62,000 nt of DNA from Cristatella mucedo (Eukaryota > Bryozoa > Phylactolaemata > Cristatellidae), in assembly GCA_009760855.2 (NCBI GenBank), contig WPIO01000011.1, positions 5,085,001 through 5,147,000 on the forward strand, read 5' to 3'. The notes below the pieces were generated by a model that saw only the letters and a program-made list of their open reading frames with translations, ran no database searches and was not told the DNA's origin. Positions 60,278 through 62,000 of this stretch are shown in pieces; position 1 is the stretch's first letter, and each line of letters begins with the position of its first letter. Position numbers and translations under genes: made by a program.

Positions 60278-61803
60278 CTGGAAAAAAAGACGTTGCCAAA
60301 GCTGCATCCGAACTGCGGCTTCTGTCGTTTTGGTGTGCGTCGATCGTGCTCGGCGCTCGACCAGCCTGCAGCTAGCGGTACACGAGTGGGAGGAGGCGAT
60401 ATGACCTCGGCGGCGGTACACGAGTGGGAGCCGGAGCCAGGCCGGAGCTCGCGGCTTCATCGTCGCTTCAGAACAGCATGCAATTAAAGACTACTGCCAC
60501 GCGAGTTGAGGAAGGCATTTGCAATAGCAGTGCAATCTCGGTGGCGGCTGAGCAGCGCTGTTGCCAATTCGATTAGAAGCAAGCCCACACAAATCTTACA
60601 CTGCATGGGGCGTCGACTTCCTAGTAAGGCTAGTGAGACCTGCTAGGCTGCTGCTTCACCCGTGTCGCGGCTGCCAGACCTGTGCTAATTTTTGCATATA
60701 AGCAAAAGAAGCGAGGCTTTTCAGGTGCCACATCGAACCGCTGCAGTTATTTCTGCTGGTTTTAGCCACGCGGTAAAGTGCTTGCACCTCGCGACGAACC
60801 TGGTCGCGGATTCGTGCTCTGCTGCAGCAGACTATTCCTTACAGCACAGCTAGATAGATAGATAGACGAATAAATATACAGACTGATAGACAAGGAGATA
60901 GCACAGATGCCGCCATCGATTGACGCCAGATAGCCGCCAAGGCTCTGCCTCTACATTAACAATCTAGCTGGCTGGATAAGCCAACTCTCACTATTTCACT
61001 TTGCTGCTAACGTCACGAGTATCTCCATTTTTATTACCTCAGATAACGGACTGTCCACTATCATTTCCGTAGAATAAGTATCCACACCTCTCGTTCATTT
61101 CATTGTCGTTTCCGCTCCCCGTGTTTCCGGTGAGATATTACTCTGAATGCCTGATGCATCTACACGGGCAGGCAAGCAGTAAGCAATTTACGACTGGCAG
61201 GGATATCGTTTGGTGAACGAAGTAGAATTAACTTTTAAGCCCGTGGACGTCTACATAAATTGACTCCCTAGGCTATCACGAAATGACAACTTATTTTTAA
61301 TTGAAGGTTATTTCTTTGACAACCAAGGTCCGGGCTTCTTTTTCGGTTCACGAGACATTGCTGCATGAAGCGTAGGGGGACGTACATGCGTACGTGCATG
61401 TGGCATGCGGCTGAAACGCAAGCAGCAACTATCCAGCCACACGCACTCAAATGGGAAATGGTGCAGCAGCGCCAGAACGGAAGACGCGCTGGGTAAAGCG
61501 ACAGCAAAGCCGGCAACCGATAGAATAGACTCAGTCATTCGGTCCGGTCCCAAAGCTATCCGACTAGAGTACTTGAGAACTCCACTGCAATGGCTACTAA
61601 ATAGTGGAGCCGAAGACCATCATCCAGTACTGGTCCTCCGTTAGCTCCATCTACAGTAGCTGATTCATGTGAGCAGTCTCTAGTGGATGGAAGAAGGATT
61701 CGCGGACCTAGACCGACAGCTGCACCATCCATTGTGCGTAAAGTGGCCTGCCTTCTTCTACTTATTTCGGGCAAATTGAACTTTGCGGCTGCATCGAATC
61801 AGT
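60278..61803. other. No gene recognised
   Basis: It holds a short GATA run near 60850 and a duplicated GGTACACGAGTGGGAG (near 60377 and 60414). Nothing coding is identified. Confidence 0.4.
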
Positions 61804-61998
61804 TCAGTTCCGCGACGACGAGAGCGATGCAGCTTCAGCAGCTGTTTCCGCCTGTTCTGTCGCATCGCCTTGCTGCTCATCTTCGAGGACGGAGCCAGCG
61901 GAGTGCCGGAATCCCTCTTGAAGCCGCCGTTTTGCACGCCCGTTCCGAAATGCTTTTAAACGCGTCTGATCAAATCGCTCACGCTGCCGTTTAATAAT
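61804..61998 (-). CDS. Partial ORF at right edge, unknown protein
   Basis: The frame is open from the window edge for 64 codons to a TGA at 61804-61806. It starts basic (IIKRQRERFDQTRLKAFRNG, then RAKRRL) and turns acidic, Gln- and Ala-rich (SVLEDEQQGDATEQAETAAE), ending SLSSSRN. This charge pattern looks more like protein than noise, but a plus-strand ORF overlaps it. No family is recognised. Confidence 0.3.
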   Translation of the reverse strand: MIKRQRERFDQTRLKAFRNGRAKRRLQEGFRHSAGSVLEDEQQGDATEQAETAAEAASLSSSRN

Positions 61999-62000
61999 AA

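Overview
This window is animal nuclear DNA from an unidentified invertebrate. It has spliced genes with GT/AG introns, about ten CR1/L2-type LINE fragments that encode protein plus a series of LINE 3' ends, two tRNA-derived SINE families, a hAT DNA transposon and many microsatellites. There are no operons, ribosome binding sites, CRISPR arrays or prophages. The phylum cannot be fixed from the sequence alone.

The one gene that can be rebuilt with confidence is an EDEM1-type glycoside hydrolase family 47 gene on the minus strand. It runs from an ATG at 52619 down to a stop at 32764. Eleven exons join in phase to about 552 residues and keep the family's catalytic residues. Its introns hold most of the repeats between 33.7 and 50 kb.

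Layout: 1-7.3 kb is mostly non-repetitive, with simple repeats and a possible ankyrin-like partial exon at the very left edge. 7.27-7.69 kb is a 164-bp tandem repeat. 12.1-14.4 kb holds two LINE copies in opposite orientation, one of them split by a SINE. 16.0-18.7 kb is a hAT transposon with matching ends and a perfect 8-bp target duplication but a broken transposase. 18.9-27 kb has scattered LINE pieces and (GA)n and (TA)n tracts. 27.83-28.46 kb is a GT microsatellite fused to a 13-bp minisatellite. 29.5-32 kb has LINE and SINE fragments. 32.8-52.6 kb is the EDEM1 gene. 53-59 kb has more LINE pieces, including one with an inverted 5' part. 60-62 kb has a possible terminal exon and an edge ORF of unknown minus-strand genes.

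The repeats show how they relate. One LINE family, called LINE-A here, ends in a conserved tail followed by a TAA-rich run. The S1 SINE carries nearly the same tail behind a tRNA-like head, so it was probably mobilised by LINE-A. A second LINE family, LINE-C, ends in TTACA pentamers. I found no convincing new biological system. The most useful results are the complete EDEM1 gene model and the nested or rearranged repeats.
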